Below are positions 44,786 to 53,776 of a stretch of 64,000 bases of DNA, piece after piece. This stretch comes from CATOSD01 sp965226695. GTDB taxonomy: Bacteria > Chloroflexota > Dehalococcoidia > Lucifugimonadales > CATOSD01. The translations under genes and the position numbers were made by a program. The notes beneath the pieces are model-generated. The model was not told the DNA's origin. It saw nothing but the letters and a program-made list of their open reading frames with translations, and searched no databases. Position 1 is the first letter of the stretch. Every line of letters begins with the position of its first letter. The stretch is from assembly GCA_965226695.1 (NCBI GenBank), contig OZ245405.1, forward strand, positions 1,302,001 through 1,366,000. Reading direction: 5' to 3'.

Positions 44786-44996
44786 AGCGGCGCCCGAGTG
44801 CGCCAACGCGGCCGAGTCCGCCGGCGCGCGGGTAGCGGCAGCGTCGCCTCCCACGCGCGGCGCCGCCGCGCTGGCGAGGCTGGCTTACGCTCGTCTGGAG
44901 CGCGGCTGCAGCGACGACCGCGCTACGTTACAGCCGTTGTACCTGCGCAGCGCGCAGGTGGAGATGGCCCGACGCACATGGGGCGCGGCTGGATAA
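44316..44996 (+). CDS. tsaB: tRNA threonylcarbamoyladenosine biosynthesis protein TsaB
   Basis: ASKHA-fold scaffold that pairs with TsaD for t6A tRNA modification. The 226-aa protein begins MELSIDTSTTCAAVGLSD, the usual N-terminus, and has HCVELAPAIRDLM and VARGPGGFSALRVGMSAAKA, the GPGxFTGLR-type motif with Ser for Thr. The GTG start at 44316 has GGAG seven bases upstream, within the tsaE gene. No tsaD is in the window. Confidence 0.94.
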   Translation: MELSIDTSTTCAAVGLSDQGEFVAEYRWRSRQNHCVELAPAIRDLMRRTGVGMGRLEAVFVARGPGGFSALRVGMSAAKALSAALDVPLVSVNTLDVEAAPYLPLGSPVAAVIPAGRTRLYLGAYAATSDNGPPSYRVIQSDELARLLSPGDVVCGEAAPECANAAESAGARVAAASPPTRGAAALARLAYARLERGCSDDRATLQPLYLRSAQVEMARRTWGAAG

Positions 44997-45040
44997 CCGC
45001 GAGGTACCCCTTCCGGGGTTAACGATAGGAGCTTACGTAA

Positions 45041-45493
45041 TTGGAACGAACTCTGGTACTACTGAAGCCCGACGCCGTGCAAAGGGCACTTGTTGGCGAA
45101 ATAGTTTCCCGCCTGGAGCGAAAGGGACTGCGCTTCGCGGCGATGAAGCTGATGCACGTCAGCGAAGAGCTGGCGCACAGGCACTACGGCGAGCACGAGG
45201 GCAAGCCCTTCTTCGAGGGACTGGTCTCGTTCATCACGTCGGGGCCTGTGCTCGCGATGATCGTGGAGGGGGAGAACGCCGTCGTGCTGGTGCGCGGCAT
45301 AATGGGGGCCACCAACCCCGCTGAGGCGTCGCCCGGCACGGTACGGGGCGATCTGGGAATCGCGATTGGGATGAACCTGATTCACGGCTCTGACTCACTT
45401 GAGTCAGCCGCCCGAGAGACCGCGCTGTTTTTCGGCGCCGGTGAGACGCTGGATTACCAGCGCGACGTCGACAGGTGGATCACAGAAGCCTGA
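45041..45493 (+). CDS. ndk: Nucleoside diphosphate kinase
   Basis: Balances NTP and dNTP pools by transferring the gamma phosphate through a phosphohistidine. The 150-aa protein has the catalytic His in MNLIHGSDSLESAARE, plus LLKPDAVQR at the start, GLRFAAMKLMH and GATNPAEASPGTVRGDLG. The start is TTG with AGGAG upstream. Its last 14 bases overlap the 3' end of the convergent rsfS gene. Confidence 0.97.
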   Translation: MERTLVLLKPDAVQRALVGEIVSRLERKGLRFAAMKLMHVSEELAHRHYGEHEGKPFFEGLVSFITSGPVLAMIVEGENAVVLVRGIMGATNPAEASPGTVRGDLGIAIGMNLIHGSDSLESAARETALFFGAGETLDYQRDVDRWITEA

Positions 45494-45854
45494 CCACCTC
45501 TACCGCCCGCGACCACGCGCCTTCGACGTCGTAGTACTCACGCTCATCCGGGCCGAACAGGTGGACGATGAGATCGCCGTAGTCTTGGAGTACCCAGCCC
45601 GAGCCTGGCGCGCCCTCGCGGTGGTGCAGGGCGGCTCCCGCGGCCTCCAGGGCCGCCTCGAGCGCCTCGGACACGTCGCGTAGCTGGCGCGTCGATTCGC
45701 CCGTCAGAATGATGAAGTAGTCGGCGAAGTCGCTTAGCCCCCGGAGGTCCAGCATCACTATGTCCGAAGCCAGCCTGTCCGACGCGGTGTCCACCGCGAT
45801 CCGGGCGTACTCGGCGGGGTCTGTGGGCGCGTTCGTGGATGCGTTCTGAGTCAT
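45480..45854 (-). CDS. rsfS: Ribosomal silencing factor RsfS
   Basis: RsfS binds L14 on the 50S subunit and blocks subunit joining when nutrients are low. The 124-aa protein has DIVMLDLRGLSDFADYFIIL and the C-terminal GSGWVLQDYGDLIVHLFGP with the family WxxxDYGDxxVHxF pattern. The ATG at 45854 is chosen; the frame extends to 46073 but without family similarity. In many bacteria it is next to nadD, which is not present here. Confidence 0.94.
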   Translation of the reverse strand: MTQNASTNAPTDPAEYARIAVDTASDRLASDIVMLDLRGLSDFADYFIILTGESTRQLRDVSEALEAALEAAGAALHHREGAPGSGWVLQDYGDLIVHLFGPDEREYYDVEGAWSRAVEVVRLL

Positions 45855-45999
45855 GCGGGGATTATAGTTGGCGGCCCCGGCGCGGTCAACGTAAACGGAC
45901 CACCGCTGAACTCGCGTGCCTCTAGTCGCTTTGCTACAATTGGTTACAGGTACGGCATACACTACCCCAGGCTCGCCCCCTGGGTGAATCGAGGCTCCA

Positions 46000-47097
46000 T
46001 TGACAAACAAGGGACGGGTTATCGTCGCGATGAGCGGGGGCGTGGACTCCTCCGTCGCGGCGCTACTGCTCATGCGGCAGGGCTACGACGTGGTGGGAGT
46101 CACCATGCGGCTGTGGTCCCTCGAGGACCCTAACGCCCCCGCGCTGAACAAGCGATGCTGTTCCGTGGAGGACGTGGAAGACGCCCGCCGGGTGTGCCAG
46201 GTCATCGGCGCGCCCCACTACTTCATGAACTTCGAGCGCGAGTTCCAGCGCCACGTGGTCGACTACTTCGTGCGCGAGTACGACCGCGGACGCACGCCGC
46301 ACCCATGCCTCGCCTGCAACGACAAGATAAAGTTCGACTTCCTGTTACGCCGGGCCATGTTCTTGGGAGCGGACTACGTCGCCACCGGCCACTACGCCCG
46401 CATCCGGCGCGGAGAGGACGGATTCCGGCTGCTGACGGGCGCGGACGGGAGCAAAGACCAGTCCTACGTTCTCTTCACCCTCCGCCAGCCCGAGCTCGAG
46501 CGGCTCCTCCTACCGATTGGCGAGTACCCCAAGAGCCAGGTGCGCGAACTGGCGGCTGAGGCAGGTCTCCCGGTCGCCAACAAGCCCGACAGCCAGGAGA
46601 TCTGCTTCATACCGGACGGTGACTACCGCAAGTTCATCGGCGAGCGCTCCACGCCCAGGGCAGGCCAGTTGGTGTCCACCTCCGGCGAGGTTCTCGGTGA
46701 GCATCCCGGAATACAGTTCTTCACCATCGGCCAGCGCAGGCGGCTGGGACTCAAGGGCAACACCGGCGCGCCGATGTACGTGGTGGAGATCGACGCCGAT
46801 ACGAACCGCGTCGTGCTTGGCCGCGAGGACGACCTGCTGAGGCAGTCGTTCTGGGCGTCGAAGGTCAACTTCACCTCAGGCACAGCGCCCAGCGGCCCGC
46901 TGCCTGTGGAGGCGAAGATACGCTACAAGTCGTCACGCACCCCCGCGTCGTTAGTGCCGCACGGCGATTGGGCCGAGATACGCTTCGACGCGCCCCAGCG
47001 GGCCGTCACACCCGGCCAGGCGGTGGTGTTCTACCGCGGCGACGAAGTGTTGGGCGGTGGCATCATCGAGCTGGAGCCGCCGAGCGTTGCCGCGTGA
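46000..47097 (+). CDS. mnmA: tRNA-specific 2-thiouridylase MnmA
   Basis: Adds sulfur to U34 of Lys, Glu and Gln tRNAs. The 365-aa protein has the PP-loop MSGGVDSSVAALLL, the first catalytic Cys in TPHPCLACNDKIKF, GADYVATGHYARI, and the second catalytic Cys in SQEICFIPDGDY, then a C-terminal beta barrel. A TTG start at 46000 follows GAGG by five bases. It is the first of three overlapping genes (mnmA, rnhB, yraN-like). Confidence 0.97.
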   Translation: MTNKGRVIVAMSGGVDSSVAALLLMRQGYDVVGVTMRLWSLEDPNAPALNKRCCSVEDVEDARRVCQVIGAPHYFMNFEREFQRHVVDYFVREYDRGRTPHPCLACNDKIKFDFLLRRAMFLGADYVATGHYARIRRGEDGFRLLTGADGSKDQSYVLFTLRQPELERLLLPIGEYPKSQVRELAAEAGLPVANKPDSQEICFIPDGDYRKFIGERSTPRAGQLVSTSGEVLGEHPGIQFFTIGQRRRLGLKGNTGAPMYVVEIDADTNRVVLGREDDLLRQSFWASKVNFTSGTAPSGPLPVEAKIRYKSSRTPASLVPHGDWAEIRFDAPQRAVTPGQAVVFYRGDEVLGGGIIELEPPSVAA

Positions 47098-47752
47098 CGC
47101 CGGCCCGCGCCGCGCAACGAAGCGCCAGTGGCCGTCGCTCGCCCACGAGCGGCGACTGCGCGCACAAGGCATCTCGCCCGTCGCCGGGTTGGACGAGGTC
47201 GGACGCGGCTCCATAGCCGGGCCTGTCACCGCCGGCGCTGTCGTGCTGCCGCCCGACGCTCGCAACTGCCGCGAAGCCCCGATTCGCGACAGCAAGCAGC
47301 TCACCCCCGCGCAACGGCAGCGGGCGCTTTGCTACATCGAGTCCATCGCGCTCGCGGTGGGCGTTGGGCACTGCTCCGCCCTGGAGATCGACGAGATGGG
47401 CATCGCCCCCGCCACGCGGGTCGCCATGAGGCGAGCGCTCGACTCTTTGCCTCTGGAGCCGTCGTACCTTCTCCTGGACGCCTTCCCGCTCCCCGGAGTC
47501 GCGACGCCGCAGCTGGCGATAGTGCGCGGCGACGCGACCTGCATGTCCATCGCCGCCGCGTCCATTGTCGCCAAGGTGGCACGGGACCTGCACATGGCCG
47601 AACAGGACGAGCGGCTGCCGGGCTACGGCTTCGCACGACACAAGGGCTACGGTACCGCCGAGCACGTTCGCAACCTTGCGCGGCAGGGGCCGAGCCCGAT
47701 ACACCGGCGCACCTTCGCGCCGCTGAAGCTCACCCTGGCATTCGGCCGATGA
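47087..47752 (+). CDS. rnhB: Ribonuclease HII
   Basis: Cleaves RNA in RNA-DNA hybrids and at single misincorporated ribonucleotides. The protein has AGLDEVGRGSIAGPVTAGAV with the first catalytic Asp-Glu pair, RDSKQLTP, LLLDAFPLPG with a further Asp, and ASIVAKVARD. Total length about 221 aa. I place the start at TTG 47087, just inside mnmA; an in-frame GTG at 47057 would add ten residues. The C-terminus overlaps the next ATG by four bases. Confidence 0.93.
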   Translation: MPRDAGPRRATKRQWPSLAHERRLRAQGISPVAGLDEVGRGSIAGPVTAGAVVLPPDARNCREAPIRDSKQLTPAQRQRALCYIESIALAVGVGHCSALEIDEMGIAPATRVAMRRALDSLPLEPSYLLLDAFPLPGVATPQLAIVRGDATCMSIAAASIVAKVARDLHMAEQDERLPGYGFARHKGYGTAEHVRNLARQGPSPIHRRTFAPLKLTLAFGR

Positions 47753-48114
47753 CATCACGGCAGGGGCTTGGTAGGGTTGGGGAAGAGCTGGCGCGCCGGC
47801 GACTGGTCGCCGACGGGCGCGTCATCCTGTGCGCCAATTGCCGCACGAAGAGTGGTGAGATCGATCTCGTCACGGAGAAGGACGGCGTGGTGGCATTCGT
47901 AGAGGTGCGGGCGCGCCGTGGGACGGCGTTCGGCACACCGGAGGAGTCCCTCACACGGCGCAAGCTAGCCCGCATGGTTGCATGCGCACACGAGTTCCTG
48001 GCCGCGCGGGGCTGGGAGCACCGGCTCTGGCGCATCGACGTGGTGGCTGTCGAGATGGACGTGTCCGGCAGGCTGCGGCGCGTGGAAGTGCTCGAAAACG
48101 CCGTCGGAGGCTAG
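47749..48114 (+). CDS. YraN-family (UPF0102) endonuclease-like protein
   Basis: A 121-aa protein of the UPF0102 family, which has the restriction-endonuclease-like fold: GRVGEELARRRLVADG, SGEIDLVTEKDGVVAFVEVR (the D-x(n)-E-x-K type active site, with R in place of K) and LTRRKLARMV. It is commonly encoded next to rnhB, as here, with an ATGA overlap. The function is not settled; a role in DNA repair or recombination is suspected. Confidence 0.92.
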   Translation: MTSRQGLGRVGEELARRRLVADGRVILCANCRTKSGEIDLVTEKDGVVAFVEVRARRGTAFGTPEESLTRRKLARMVACAHEFLAARGWEHRLWRIDVVAVEMDVSGRLRRVEVLENAVGG

Positions 48115-48138
48115 CCTATCCCCGCGGGAGGCCTGCCT

Positions 48139-49143
48139 TCACGCCAGCCAGTACACCGCCGCGCTGGCAGCCGCGTAGAGGCCGATGAGCCCGGCACTCT
48201 CGTAGGTGATGAAGCGGGTGGGTCTGCCGCGCGGCCGCATAGTGATCGCCGTCACCACCAGCGCCGTCATCAACATGGCGAACACCGCCGTGAGGGCGTG
48301 AACCTCCGAGGCGGCCGACCAGATTGCCCCGTCGGTAAAGGCGACGTCATCGAGGAACAGGATGAACCCCATGTTGAAGACGTTGCTGCCGAGTATGTTG
48401 CCGATGGCCAGGTCCGGCGCGCCAAGCCGCACGGCGGCGAACGATGCCGCCAGCTCCGGCAGCGACGTACTGAACGCCAGGAACTGGGTCCCGACAAAGC
48501 TCGCTTCCCAGCCCATCGTCTCCGCGATGCGGTCGCCGCTGTTGGCGAGCCAGATGGCCGCGCCCACGACCAGGGCCGCCGAGAGCAAGTACCTTGCGAA
48601 GGCTCCTGTCAGAGTGGCGTCGGAGTAGTCCTCGCCGGTTTCCTGTTGCTCCTCGGTGAGCTGCGACCGGTATAGGAGAAACATCGTCAGCAGGAAGAGG
48701 GCCAGCAGCAGTACGCTCAAGGGGCCTATGTAGAACCCGTTCATAGCAGTGGTGGCGCCGTGTACGAGCAGCGCAATCGCGGCCAGCCCGATTATGCCAA
48801 TGCCGAGCGCACCAACGACGACCGCAGTCGGACCTACCTTGGTCAGCACAGGGCCGTCGCGCCAGTAGAGATCGAGCAGCCCAATGATCAGCAGGTTGAA
48901 CAGGTTGCTGCCGAAAGCGTCGCCCAGGGCGAGGTCCGGCTCGCCGAGCAGACCAATGGCGCTGACGCCGGTGCCGAGCTCGGGCAGCGAGGTTGCCGTT
49001 GCCAACAGCACCACACCCACGAACGAGCGCCCCAGACCCGTCTTGAAGGCTACGATGTCGGCGGACTTGGCGAGAAACCAGGAAGAGCCCAGAATAATCG
49101 CCGCGGCGGCCGCGAGCTGCAGCCAGAGCAGGGTGATGTCCAA
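48139..49143 (-). CDS. Calcium/cation antiporter (CaCA family, YrbG-like)
   Basis: Exchanges Ca2+ or Na+ for other cations across the membrane. The 334-aa protein has ten or eleven spans and two inverted alpha repeats: ATATSLPELGTGVSAIGLLG with ALGDAFGSNLFNLLIIG in the first half, and AFSTSLPELAASFAAVRLG with AIGNILGSNVFNMGFILF in the second. These Ser-Pro-Glu and Gly-Ser-Asn motifs form the ion pathway. It sits between the yraN-like gene and cysS, facing the former. Confidence 0.92.
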   Translation of the reverse strand: MDITLLWLQLAAAAAIILGSSWFLAKSADIVAFKTGLGRSFVGVVLLATATSLPELGTGVSAIGLLGEPDLALGDAFGSNLFNLLIIGLLDLYWRDGPVLTKVGPTAVVVGALGIGIIGLAAIALLVHGATTAMNGFYIGPLSVLLLALFLLTMFLLYRSQLTEEQQETGEDYSDATLTGAFARYLLSAALVVGAAIWLANSGDRIAETMGWEASFVGTQFLAFSTSLPELAASFAAVRLGAPDLAIGNILGSNVFNMGFILFLDDVAFTDGAIWSAASEVHALTAVFAMLMTALVVTAITMRPRGRPTRFITYESAGLIGLYAAASAAVYWLA

Positions 49144-49209
49144 ACAGTCCTCGGTATCCGCGGTTCCCGCGGCAGGGCGGTGAGAGGCGGGGCAGTCGCG
49201 GAATCTACT

Positions 49210-51396
49210 CTACTTCGCGCTGCGGTTGCTGTGGAGCAGTTCAGGCCGTTCTCGCCACTTATCGAGGAAGCGGCGATAGTTCTTGCGGCTCAGCTCGTCC
49301 CTCTCACCCTCCGGCAGTTCGCTCCAGACTCGATGCTCGTGCAACGCTATGGGCAGAGTCGGGTCCGCGACAATCCGGTAGCCCCGGTCCTTGAAGTGGA
49401 AGCTGTAATCGATGTCGAGGTTGCGGTAGAAGCGGAAGCTCTCGCGCATCAGGCCCACGCCGGGCAGGCACTCGCGCCGGAATGCGAAGCAGTAGGCTTG
49501 CATAGCGTCCATGTCCCCCGCCTCGCCTTCGCCGTCGTGGAAGTGGTGCAGGTCGTCGGTGCGTAGACCGAACGGTCCGGCCACGCCCACGCTCTTGTCC
49601 TCGAGCATGGCGTCGAGAGCGCTGAACAGATCGCCCACCACCTCGGCGCTTGTGTCAAGCAGCACTACCAGCTTGCCCCGGCACTGCTTCAGCACGATGT
49701 TCTTGGCGGCGGCCTCTCCCAGCATGTGATCGGTGTGAATCACCCGCAGCCTCGGATCGCCAGCCGCCGCCTCCTCGAGCCAGTCCGCCGCACCGTCGAC
49801 CGAGCCGTTGTCCACGACGACCATTTCGACGTCGCGTCCATCCGCCCACTTGAGCGCGGAGAGCACGCAGCGCTTCACGTCTTCGACGTAGTTGCAGGCG
49901 ACGATCCCTATGCTCAGGTCGGCGGCGTCGGGCCCCTCGACCAGCGAGGGCACCTCGGCGGGCGACGAGTAGCTCTGCCAGCCCTCCTGCCGCTTCTCCC
50001 ATGCCGTCTTGGGCCGGACGCGGGTGCCGTTCGTGGTGTCCTCCACCACGTAGCCCGCGTCGGAAAGTGTGTCGCGAACGGCGTCCGCGCGCGCGTACTC
50101 GCCGGCGGCCCGCAGCCGTAAGCGCTCGCTCAGGCGAGGCTTCACGTTGTCCGGGACCATATGGGCTGCGGCCGGCTGCTCCAGCCCGAGTCCCAGGATT
50201 TCGTCATACGCGCGGACGAGGCGCAGCTTCAGGCCCGCGGGAGCGTCCGAGCGAGCCAACTCCCAGGTGAGCGCCAACGCGCCGGGCATGTTCAGGTCAT
50301 CGTTGACCAGCCCCACGAAACGATCGCGCCACTCTATGAAGGCATCGTCGTTCGAGCTGTCTACCCCGGACGCCTTGCTCCACTCCCACACCCTGTTGCG
50401 GAGCCTGTGCAAGCCCCTCTGCGCCGCTTTCAGCGCGGTAAAGGTGAAGTTGAGCCTGGTGCGGTACCTGGCGGTCAAGCACAGGTACCGAAATGCGAGG
50501 GGGTCGATGTCCTGGCTCTCTATGTCGGAGAGGATGAACGAGTTGCCGGCCGACTTGGCCATCTTGACGCCGTCGGCGAGCAGGTGCTGGCCGTGCGTCC
50601 AGACGCTGACCACCGGTTCGCCGGTGAACCCCTCGCTCTGGGCGATTTCGCCCTCGTGGTGCGGGAAGATGTTGTCGACGCCGCCCGTATGCAGGTCGAA
50701 TCGCCGGCCAAGGTACTTCACGGACATCGCCGAGCACTCGATGTGCCAGCCCGGAAATCCCTCGCCCCAGCGGCTGGGCCACTTCAACTCGCGGCCCGGC
50801 TCCGCCTGCTTCCACAGCGTGAAGTCGCGCGGGTCTCTCTTCAGTGGGTCGGCCTCTACGCGCACCGCCTCCAGCAGTTCCGCCTCCTGGATGTTGCCGG
50901 AGAGCTTGCCGTAGCCGTCGAAAGAGGCAACGTCGAAGTAGACGTTGCCTTGCACCTCGTAGGCGTGGCCGGCCTCCACCAGCCCTTCGACGATCTCGAG
51001 CATCTCGGCCACGTGATCCGTGGCCTTTGGGAAGTGCATCGCCGGGATGATGTTAACCTTCAGTTCATCGGCAAAAAAGCGCTCAGTGTAGAATTGGGCA
51101 ATCTCGGCGGGTGTCTTGCCCTCGGCGATGGCCGCGGCGATAACCTTGTCCCCGCCCTGCTCCAGCACCTCCTGGCGCATGTGGCCCACGTCGGTTATGT
51201 TCTTTACGTGGGTGACCTCCAGATTCTGCGCCTCGAGCGCGCGGCGAATCCAGTCGGCCATCAGGTAGGAGCGAAGATTGCCGATGTGGGCGTCGCGGTA
51301 TACGGTAGGGCCGCAGGTGTATATCTTTACTCTGCCAGCCTCAAGAGGAGACAACTCCTCCACTCGTCTCGTAAGAGTGTTGTATAGCCTAAGCAC
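49210..51396 (-). CDS. cysS: Cysteinyl-tRNA synthetase fused to a family 2 glycosyltransferase domain
   Basis: Residues 1 to about 470 are a complete CysRS: zinc/HIGH region TCGPTVYRDAHIGNLRSYL, GWHIECSAMSVKYLG, FPHHEGEIAQSE, the KMSKS loop as GVKMAKSAGNS, and the C-terminal DALR-like helices. After a short linker (SSPAEVPSLVEGPDAADL) residues about 492-728 are a GT-A fold glycosyltransferase: SIGIVACNYVEDVKRCV, MVVVDNGSVDGAADWL, and VVLLDTSAEVV at the position of the DxD motif, here LDTS. The total is 728 aa where CysRS alone is about 460-480. The join has no stop or frameshift. GTG start at 51396. Confidence 0.93.
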   Translation of the reverse strand: MLRLYNTLTRRVEELSPLEAGRVKIYTCGPTVYRDAHIGNLRSYLMADWIRRALEAQNLEVTHVKNITDVGHMRQEVLEQGGDKVIAAAIAEGKTPAEIAQFYTERFFADELKVNIIPAMHFPKATDHVAEMLEIVEGLVEAGHAYEVQGNVYFDVASFDGYGKLSGNIQEAELLEAVRVEADPLKRDPRDFTLWKQAEPGRELKWPSRWGEGFPGWHIECSAMSVKYLGRRFDLHTGGVDNIFPHHEGEIAQSEGFTGEPVVSVWTHGQHLLADGVKMAKSAGNSFILSDIESQDIDPLAFRYLCLTARYRTRLNFTFTALKAAQRGLHRLRNRVWEWSKASGVDSSNDDAFIEWRDRFVGLVNDDLNMPGALALTWELARSDAPAGLKLRLVRAYDEILGLGLEQPAAAHMVPDNVKPRLSERLRLRAAGEYARADAVRDTLSDAGYVVEDTTNGTRVRPKTAWEKRQEGWQSYSSPAEVPSLVEGPDAADLSIGIVACNYVEDVKRCVLSALKWADGRDVEMVVVDNGSVDGAADWLEEAAAGDPRLRVIHTDHMLGEAAAKNIVLKQCRGKLVVLLDTSAEVVGDLFSALDAMLEDKSVGVAGPFGLRTDDLHHFHDGEGEAGDMDAMQAYCFAFRRECLPGVGLMRESFRFYRNLDIDYSFHFKDRGYRIVADPTLPIALHEHRVWSELPEGERDELSRKNYRRFLDKWRERPELLHSNRSAK

Positions 51397-51672
51397 CTTG
51401 TACCACTGTCCTCGAAATTGTAGGCAATTATACGACCAGCCGCATGTACTGTCTAATTCGGCGCCGATGCGGTGTGCTACCGCGAAGGGCCGGGACTCTA
51501 CAATTGTACGCCAACGCCCGGCTCAGGACTATGGAGTACGGGCGCTCGTGCGGGGAAAATGCTTTACAATGAGGGCTGGCCGGCAGTCCCGGCAGTCAGT
51601 GTCGCGCCGTCGTCGGCACAATTCCGAAACGACGACCTCAACCCGCGTAGAAGTTTTCCTCTCACGTGAACT
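51397..51672. other. Divergent intergenic region cysS / zinc-ribbon gene
   Basis: A 276-base gap with three TACAAT-like hexamers (plus strand near 51499 and 51565; minus strand near 51415). I see no clear -35 partner, RNA gene or open frame of note. It presumably carries both promoters. Confidence 0.5.
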
Positions 51673-52374
51673 ATGGTAACCATCAGGCAGATTTTCGATC
51701 TACAGCAACTCGACTGGGAGATCATCTCCCGCGCGAAAGCGCTGGAAGATACACGACTACGGCTGAGCGACGTGTCGGCTATAGAGGCGGTGCGGAGGCG
51801 GCAGGCCCAGTTGGATCGTCAACTGGCCGAGGCCCGGTCGGAGCGGCAAAAGCGCGAGACGGCCGTGAGCGGGCTGGAGCGCCGGCTGGACAATCTCGAC
51901 CGCAGGGTCTACGGCGGCTTCGTCACCAATCCCCGCGAACTGGAAGCCAGCGAGGAGGAACGGGCCTTTCTGCTACAGCAGAAGTCGGAAGAGGAAGACG
52001 GCCTGCTCGAGGCGTTGGTACTGTCCGAAGAACTGGAGGAGGAACATTCGGCGGCGGGAGAGCGCATGGTCGCGCTGGAGTCGGCCCGCGCCGCCGAACG
52101 CCCCGGCCTGCTGGAGCTCGAACAGCGGCTCAACGTCCAGCTTGCGACGCTGCGCCAGGCCCGCGACGACGCAGTGCCGCTGCTGCCTCCGGCGACTCTT
52201 TCGACCTACGAGTCCTTGCTCAGGAGCAAGAACGGCTACGCGGTCGCGCGCGTGGAACGGTCCGTGTGCCAAGGCTGCCAGATGACCCTTCCCACTATGG
52301 AGGTGCAGCGGGCCAAATTGTCCTCCCGAGTGGCCCTGTGCAGCAATTGCGGCAGAATGATTTACGTGGTGTGA
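51673..52374 (+). CDS. Coiled-coil zinc-ribbon protein (DUF164/C4-type)
   Basis: A 233-aa protein. Residues about 5-175 form a long antiparallel coiled coil (EAVRRRQAQLDRQLAEARSE, LERRLDNLDRRVYGG). Residues about 195-228 are a C4 zinc ribbon: VCQGCQMTLP and LCSNCGRMIY. The family is widespread and structurally compared to the chlamydial CT398 protein; the function is unknown, though nucleic-acid or protein-complex roles are proposed. The next gene starts seven bases after its stop, so they form an operon. Confidence 0.88.
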   Translation: MVTIRQIFDLQQLDWEIISRAKALEDTRLRLSDVSAIEAVRRRQAQLDRQLAEARSERQKRETAVSGLERRLDNLDRRVYGGFVTNPRELEASEEERAFLLQQKSEEEDGLLEALVLSEELEEEHSAAGERMVALESARAAERPGLLELEQRLNVQLATLRQARDDAVPLLPPATLSTYESLLRSKNGYAVARVERSVCQGCQMTLPTMEVQRAKLSSRVALCSNCGRMIYVV

Positions 52375-52381
52375 GCGGAGC

Positions 52382-53722
52382 ATGAGAGCAATTGGCTATT
52401 TCCGCCCCAAGGATGGGCCCAAGTACGTGGAGGCGTTCAAGGAGGCCTTCCTCGACTACTGCGACCGCCACGTGCACCAGCCGGTCGAGACATACTACGA
52501 CTACATCGGCAGCGGCAGGGACCACTCACCGAACTTCCGCGCGATGGTCGAGCACATGCGCCGCAGCGCCAGCGGCTATCTCGTCGTGGTGCCGGACGCG
52601 ACACACCTCGGCAGCGACCTGGAGACCGTCGCGCGCGCTGTTGTCGAACTGGAGGCGCTGGACGCAAAAGTTACGTGCGACGACGACGACATGCCCGACC
52701 CACTGCAAAACAGCTTCCAGAGGCTCGCCGTCAAGGGCGTGTCCCGCACGCGGAGCAGCCGCATCCAAACGTCCATGCGACGCCGCGCCATGCAGGGACT
52801 GGGACTGGGGAAGCCGCCCTACGGCTACCGCATCGGCTCGAAGGGAACTTTGGAGGTGGTGCCCAATGAGGTGCCGGTGGTGGAGCTGATCTTCCGCTTG
52901 CGCACCAAAGAGGAGCTTGGCGTTCGGCTCATCGCGCGCCACCTCAACGAGCGAGGCATACCCACGCGGCGCGGCGGCAAGTGGAACATGGTCACGATTC
53001 GCGACATCCTGCGCAATTCCACCTACATCGGCACCTACCGCCGGTTCGGCATGAGCGTTCCGAAAAGCCATGAGGCCATAATTCCGCCGCAAGTCTTCCG
53101 GGCCGCGCAGGAGGTCACTAGGGCGCGCCGGCCTATAGGCCGCGTGGTGAACGCCCAACCATTCCTGCTGTCGGGGCTGGTGGTCTGCGGATACTGTGAC
53201 AACAAGATGATGGGTGTGACTCGCCGGCAGAGCTGGAAGCGCAAGGACGGGCGTCGAGGCCGAGGGGTCTATCGCTATTACCAGTGTCAGTCCCGAAACA
53301 ACCAGAGCCTGTGCGGTTACCACACGTGGCGCGCTGCCAAGCTCGAGGGCGCGGCCATGGGGCAGCTAAAGCAAGCCCTTCGCTACAGGGAATTGGAGGC
53401 GCGGCTGGATCCGGAGGCGGCGAAGAGCCGGCAGGACGAGATCAAGGCCGCCTGGGTCGCCCGTGTACAGAATGCCGAGCGGCGCTTTCTGCAGAGCATG
53501 AGGCGGGCGGCGAGCGGCAAGCTCACCACGGAGAGGCTCGGCGAATACCTGGACGATCTGGACAGCGTGCGGAATGCCGCCAAGAACGCGGACCAACCGC
53601 TCGACGTTGAAAAGACGCTGGAGGGCTGGGACTCGCTGGACATCGAGGACCAACAGCGCTTTCTCAGCGAGCACGTGTCCCGCATCATCGTCAAGGACGA
53701 TTCCGTAGACGTGGCTGTCTAG
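52382..53722 (+). CDS. Large serine recombinase-like protein lacking the catalytic serine
   Basis: A 446-aa protein with the layout of a large serine recombinase: N-terminal resolvase-like domain (1-120), Recombinase domain (GKPPYGYRIGSKGTLEVV, RLIARHLNERGIPTRRGGKW, ILRNSTYIGTYRRF) and a zinc-ribbon domain (LVVCGYCDNKMMG with later Cys residues), then a coiled coil. The catalytic motif, normally YxRxS, is GYFRPKDG, so the nucleophilic Ser is absent. The DRLxRS helix is DATHLGSD, so the active-site Arg pair is absent as well. DNA-binding parts look intact. It is coupled to the zinc-ribbon gene and precedes rnpB; no att sites, integrase cargo or phage genes are seen nearby. Confidence 0.85.
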   Translation: MRAIGYFRPKDGPKYVEAFKEAFLDYCDRHVHQPVETYYDYIGSGRDHSPNFRAMVEHMRRSASGYLVVVPDATHLGSDLETVARAVVELEALDAKVTCDDDDMPDPLQNSFQRLAVKGVSRTRSSRIQTSMRRRAMQGLGLGKPPYGYRIGSKGTLEVVPNEVPVVELIFRLRTKEELGVRLIARHLNERGIPTRRGGKWNMVTIRDILRNSTYIGTYRRFGMSVPKSHEAIIPPQVFRAAQEVTRARRPIGRVVNAQPFLLSGLVVCGYCDNKMMGVTRRQSWKRKDGRRGRGVYRYYQCQSRNNQSLCGYHTWRAAKLEGAAMGQLKQALRYRELEARLDPEAAKSRQDEIKAAWVARVQNAERRFLQSMRRAASGKLTTERLGEYLDDLDSVRNAAKNADQPLDVEKTLEGWDSLDIEDQQRFLSEHVSRIIVKDDSVDVAV

Positions 53723-53776
53723 CCCACGGCCTCTCTCCACACACTCCGACCTGCCCAAACGTGATACAATTCCTGT

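Noticed and set aside
52382..53722. Active integrase marking a prophage or integrative element
   Set aside because: The catalytic Ser and Arg residues are missing, no phage or conjugation genes are near, and flanks are housekeeping genes.
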